DNA of 64,000 nucleotides from positions 1 through 64,000 of the forward strand of contig NZ_MPIN01000003.1 of NCBI RefSeq assembly GCF_001887355.1, read 5' to 3'. The number at the start of each line of letters is the position of its first letter. Positions within the stretch are counted from its first letter, which is position 1. Below the pieces are notes generated by a model. That model had not been told where the DNA came from. It made no database searches and saw only the letters and a program-made list of their open reading frames with translations. A program made the position numbers and the translations under genes. Source of the DNA: Cystobacter ferrugineus (GTDB taxonomy: Bacteria > Myxococcota > Myxococcia > Myxococcales > Myxococcaceae). Of the stretch, positions 61,248-64,000 are shown piece by piece.

Positions 61248-62357
61248 TCATGCCTTCGAGAGGAGCGCGTCCACCTCGGCCATCACCGCGCGCTGGAAGG
61301 CGGCCCGGCTGAAGCGCTCGGCCTGCGAGCGAGCGTCCGAGGGCTGGAAGCCCGGCTCCCAGTCCTCGAAGCGGCGCACCGCGTCCGCGAGCGCCTCGGG
61401 GGTCTGCGCGTCGAAGAAGACGCCCGTGCGGGGGTTGACCGTCTCCAGCGCCCCACCCCGCCCGTAGGCGATGACGGGGCGGCCACACGCCTGGGCCTCC
61501 AGCGGGACGATGCCGAAGTCCTCCTCGGCGGTGAAGACGAGCGCGCGCGCGTCGCGGTACAGCCCGGTCAGCGCCTCATCCGCCACCGAGCCGAGGAAAC
61601 GGATGTTGGCGGGCGGCGGCCCCGAGGTGTGCCGCGCCGCCTCCTGACCCGTGCCCACCACCCACAGGGGGGCGCCCAGTTGGCGGAAGGCCTCCAGGGC
61701 GATGTCGAGCCGCTTGTAGGGAGCGAAGGCGCCCAGCCACAGGTAGTAGCCCCCCTGGCCGAGCCCCGTGAGCGGATTTTGACAGAAGCGCTCCAGGGCC
61801 ACGGGCGGGTACACCACCCTGGCCTCGCGGCCCCAGAAGCGCCGCACCTTGCCGGCGATGTGCTGGCTGTTGACGAGCAGCCGGTCCACCCCGGCGGTGC
61901 TCTCGCGATCCCACTTCTGGAGCCACGGCCGCACCGCGTGCGCCGCCACGCGCACCGGCGCGGAGGCCCGGCCCGGTCCGAAGTAGTCGTCGAACAAGTC
62001 CCACATGTAGCGCATGGGCGCGTGCACATAGGACAGGTGCCTGGCCCCGGGCGGCTTGCGGATGCCCTTGGCCACGCAGTGGCTGGAGGAGATGACCAGG
62101 TCGTAGTCCGTCAGCCGCATGGACTCGATGACCTGGGGGAGCACCGGAAGGAAATGCCGGTAGAGCTCGTGGATGCGGGGCACCCGCTGGAGCACCGACG
62201 TGTGGATGGGATGGGACTCGATGCGCGGGTGCACGGCGCCGGGGCGATGGACGAGGGTATGGATGTCGGCCCGCGGGAACAGCTCGCACAGTGCCTCGAG
62301 CACGTGCTCGCCGCCTCGCTGGGTGACGAGCCAGTCATGGACGAGGGCGACCTTCAC
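61248..62357 (-). CDS. GT4-family glycosyltransferase, 369 aa
   Basis: A GT-B-fold enzyme with N-terminal VKVALVHDWLVTQRGGEHVLEALCELF, the acceptor-side segment, and the donor-binding GYYLWLGAFAPYKRLDIALEAF. The E-x7-E motif is TAEEDFGIVPLEAQACGRPVIAYGRGG. Such enzymes use nucleotide sugars to extend lipid-linked oligosaccharides. It precedes the EpsZ-like gene in the same direction (220 bp, with a hairpin). The GTG at 62357 begins right at the conserved VKVALVHDW; a GTG at 62375 is an alternative. It is divergent from a second GT4 gene. Confidence 0.9.
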   Translation of the reverse strand: MKVALVHDWLVTQRGGEHVLEALCELFPRADIHTLVHRPGAVHPRIESHPIHTSVLQRVPRIHELYRHFLPVLPQVIESMRLTDYDLVISSSHCVAKGIRKPPGARHLSYVHAPMRYMWDLFDDYFGPGRASAPVRVAAHAVRPWLQKWDRESTAGVDRLLVNSQHIAGKVRRFWGREARVVYPPVALERFCQNPLTGLGQGGYYLWLGAFAPYKRLDIALEAFRQLGAPLWVVGTGQEAARHTSGPPPANIRFLGSVADEALTGLYRDARALVFTAEEDFGIVPLEAQACGRPVIAYGRGGALETVNPRTGVFFDAQTPEALADAVRRFEDWEPGFQPSDARSQAERFSRAAFQRAVMAEVDALLSKA

Positions 62358-62419
62358 GGGGCGGCCTTGTAGCACGCGAGTCCCCGCGGCGTCCCCGGGG
62401 TGTGCTAGTGCCAGCCACC

Positions 62420-63499
62420 GTGGCGAGCGTCCTCATCGATCTGCGCATGGTTCGTGGCCGGCTGCACGGCATCGCGCGTTACGCGCTGGAGCTGGCGTGC
62501 CGGTTGCCCGTGCTCGCGCCGGATTTGCGCTTCAGTGCTCTCACCGGACCCGAGGGGCTCCCCGCGGGCCTGGGCGCCCTCACCCCGCGCATCCCCCTGC
62601 ACCGCTGCCCGGCCCCATTCCTCTCGCCTCTGGAGCAGCCCGTGCTCGGCGCGTGGCTGGCGCGGCTCGACCCGGACCTGTTCCACGCCACCTCCTTCTC
62701 GCTACCCGCGCTGTGGCCGGGGCGGCTCGTGGCCACGCTCCACGACGCCAACCACCTGGTGCTCTCCGAGGAGTACGGCCCGGGCCGCCGCCTCTACTAC
62801 CAGCTCGTCGTGGGCCCCCGCGCACGGACGGCCCGGGCGCTCATCACCGTGTCCGAGTTTTCCCGGGAGGAGCTGGCGCGAGAGCTGAACCTGTCGCCCT
62901 ATCGCCTCCAGGTCATCCCCAACGGGGTGGACGCGCGCTACCAGCCGCAGACGGCCTCGGAGCTGAAGGACTTCCGCGAGCGCCGGGGCCTGCCGCCGCG
63001 CTTCCTGCTCGCGGTGGGCAACACCAAGCCCTTCAAGAACCTGGGGATGCTCGCGGAGCTGGCCGAGTCCCTGCCCGAGCCGCTCGCGCTGCTGGCGGGC
63101 AAGCGCGCGGCATGGGAGCTGGGCTTTCCGGACTCCACCCTCGAGCTGTCCGAGCTGCCCGAGGACGACATGCCGCGCCTCTACGGTGCCGCGACGGCGC
63201 TGCTCATGCCCTCGCGCTACGAGGGCTTTGGCCTGCCCGCGCTGGAGGCCATGGCGTGTGGCACCCCGGTGGTGGCCGCGCGCGCCACGTCCCTGCCGGA
63301 GGTGGTGGGCGAGGCGGCACTGCTACTGCCCCCCGACGACGCCCAGGCCTGGAAGGAGACGGCGATGAAGCTCGCTCGCGACGAGTCGTTGCGCCGGGAC
63401 CTCTCGGCGAAGGGCCGCGAGCGCGCCGCGCGCTTCACCTGGGAGGACTGCGCCCGGAGGACGCTGGCCACCTACCGCCGGGCGCTCGAGGCCCGCTGA
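62420..63499 (+). CDS. GT4-family glycosyltransferase, 359 aa
   Basis: Another GT-B enzyme: N-terminal VLIDLRMVRGRLHGIARYALEL, the hinge segment VIPNGVDARYQP, FLLAVGNTKPFKNLGMLAEL, and the E-x7-E motif SRYEGFGLPALEAMACGTPVVAARATSLPEV. It resembles mannosyl/rhamnosyl transferases of surface polysaccharides. Possible starts are GTGs at 62402, 62408 and 62420; the last is used because conserved sequence starts there. The gap to the divergent GT4 gene is only 45-60 bp, so their promoters overlap or one is fed from elsewhere. Confidence 0.9.
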   Translation: MASVLIDLRMVRGRLHGIARYALELACRLPVLAPDLRFSALTGPEGLPAGLGALTPRIPLHRCPAPFLSPLEQPVLGAWLARLDPDLFHATSFSLPALWPGRLVATLHDANHLVLSEEYGPGRRLYYQLVVGPRARTARALITVSEFSREELARELNLSPYRLQVIPNGVDARYQPQTASELKDFRERRGLPPRFLLAVGNTKPFKNLGMLAELAESLPEPLALLAGKRAAWELGFPDSTLELSELPEDDMPRLYGAATALLMPSRYEGFGLPALEAMACGTPVVAARATSLPEVVGEAALLLPPDDAQAWKETAMKLARDESLRRDLSAKGRERAARFTWEDCARRTLATYRRALEAR

Positions 63500-63584
63500 A
63501 GAGGCCACGAGTAGCAGTACGGCGGATTCGCCAGGGTCAACCGGGGGGAAATCCCGCCCGAGGATGTCGGATCGCTCCCTGGCG

Positions 63585-64000
63585 CTAGCGCTTGAAGCCC
63601 GGTGTCATACGGCCCAACGAATCGAAATCGAGGGGAACCGCCGCGTTCGCCAACATGCCAGGGATGAAGCGCGTCTGCGGGGCGACGTACAGGAAACCAG
63701 GAGTCGCCGCCTTCAGTGCGGTCAACTCCTGAGGGAAGGACGTGTCGGCGTTTTCGCATCCGCTACAGGGAAACAGGATCGGCTTGTAGTCGCGGTTCCT
63801 GTGCGTCTGCAGTCCTTGGGGCGTATGTTCGCCCCATACCTGGTCGCTCGCCTCGACACTCACTTCGCCGCAAATGCGGCGCATCGAGTCCTGACTGACC
63901 CCGCGAAACGCGGAGTAGAATCCGATCAGATTCGAAACAAGATCCTCGACGCTGAAACTGCTGGAGCCAGACACGATCGAAAACGGAAATGAGCCCTGCA
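63585..64000 (-). CDS. Unidentified protein, cut by the right window edge
   Basis: The frame is open to base 64000, so the N-terminus lies outside; about 138 C-terminal codons are seen. It reads FPFSIVSGSSSFSVEDLVSNLIGFYSAFRGV, then an acidic part, then KPILFPCSGCENAD with a CxxC, and ends TRFIPGMLANAA...GRMTPGFKR. A GTG at 63974 could be a start, but conserved-looking sequence continues upstream of it. It may belong to the DUF4056 group, which I recall having similar EDLxSNLIGFY text; this is uncertain. It is convergent with the GT4 gene (85 bp between stops). Confidence 0.6.
   Translation of the reverse strand, partial: QGSFPFSIVSGSSSFSVEDLVSNLIGFYSAFRGVSQDSMRRICGEVSVEASDQVWGEHTPQGLQTHRNRDYKPILFPCSGCENADTSFPQELTALKAATPGFLYVAPQTRFIPGMLANAAVPLDFDSLGRMTPGFKR

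Overview
The window looks like chromosomal DNA from a high-GC myxobacterium, probably of the Cystobacter/Archangium type. The evidence is very strong G/C bias at third codon positions, dense chains of genes overlapping by ATGA or GTGA, many short lipoproteins, a HEAT-repeat protein inside a chemosensory operon, and a SitA-like lipoprotein toxin. Species is not determined.

Layout. (1) 1-9.4 kb, minus strand: a chemosensory operon (cheY, cheA, two cheW, a HEAT-repeat protein, cheR, cheB), followed by a 2OG-oxygenase-like protein and a lipoprotein cut by the left edge. (2) 9.4-12.8 kb: an M17 N-terminal-domain protein, nusB, ribH, a RibBA whose GTP cyclohydrolase half looks inactive (RibBX type), and ribE. 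(3) 12.9-19.2 kb: a small terpenoid island of a class I terpene synthase, a membrane chemoreceptor and two divergent cytochromes P450, lying between ribE and ribD. (4) 19.2-28.4 kb: housekeeping genes ribD-nrdR-glyA-rpiB and fabF-acpP-fabG-fabD-plsX (no fabH), with rpmF and the DUF177 gene rearranged next to plsX. (5) 28.5-40.5 kb: two envelope proteins, then a phosphate locus with two PhoB-type regulators, one PhoR, pstSCAB-phoU and two metallophosphoesterases. It ends in a GT21 lipid glycosyltransferase beside a PlcP-like phosphoesterase. Five sets of 11-bp-period NNGTCAC repeats (Pho boxes) tie these genes together, and two of them share the same downstream TYTGGTAG element at identical spacing. 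(6) 40.5-56.4 kb: an accessory region. It holds an AAA ATPase/PIN gene pair (candidate defence module), a CMD-ECF41 pair, a delta-60-repeat protein, lipoproteins, a possibly imported amidohydrolase, a beta-helix lipoprotein, a UshA-like 5'-nucleotidase, a PEP-mutase remnant, an RCC1-repeat lipoprotein, and two same-orientation remnants of an IS91-type transposase 8 kb apart. A lone receiver protein precedes a damaged SitA-like toxin/Imm11 pair. (7) 56.4-64 kb: a radical SAM protein with palindromic sites over its start, a MshEN-GAF protein, an EpsZ-like sugar-phosphate transferase, two divergent GT4 glycosyltransferases, and a partial gene at the right edge.

How the parts fit. The strongest candidate for an undescribed system is the Pho-controlled pair at 38.3-40.5 kb. 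A GT21 lipid glycosyltransferase and a PlcP-like phosphoesterase, each behind Pho-box repeats, directly follow pst-phoU. That is the gene logic expected for replacing membrane phospholipids with glycolipids under phosphate starvation, as known from rhizobial Pgt and PlcP. The other notable finds are the co-damaged toxin/immunity pair (a frameshift in the toxin and an in-frame internal deletion in the immunity gene), the ATPase/PIN pair, and the terpenoid island embedded in riboflavin genes. All functional statements are read from sequence motifs and context; no database search was run.
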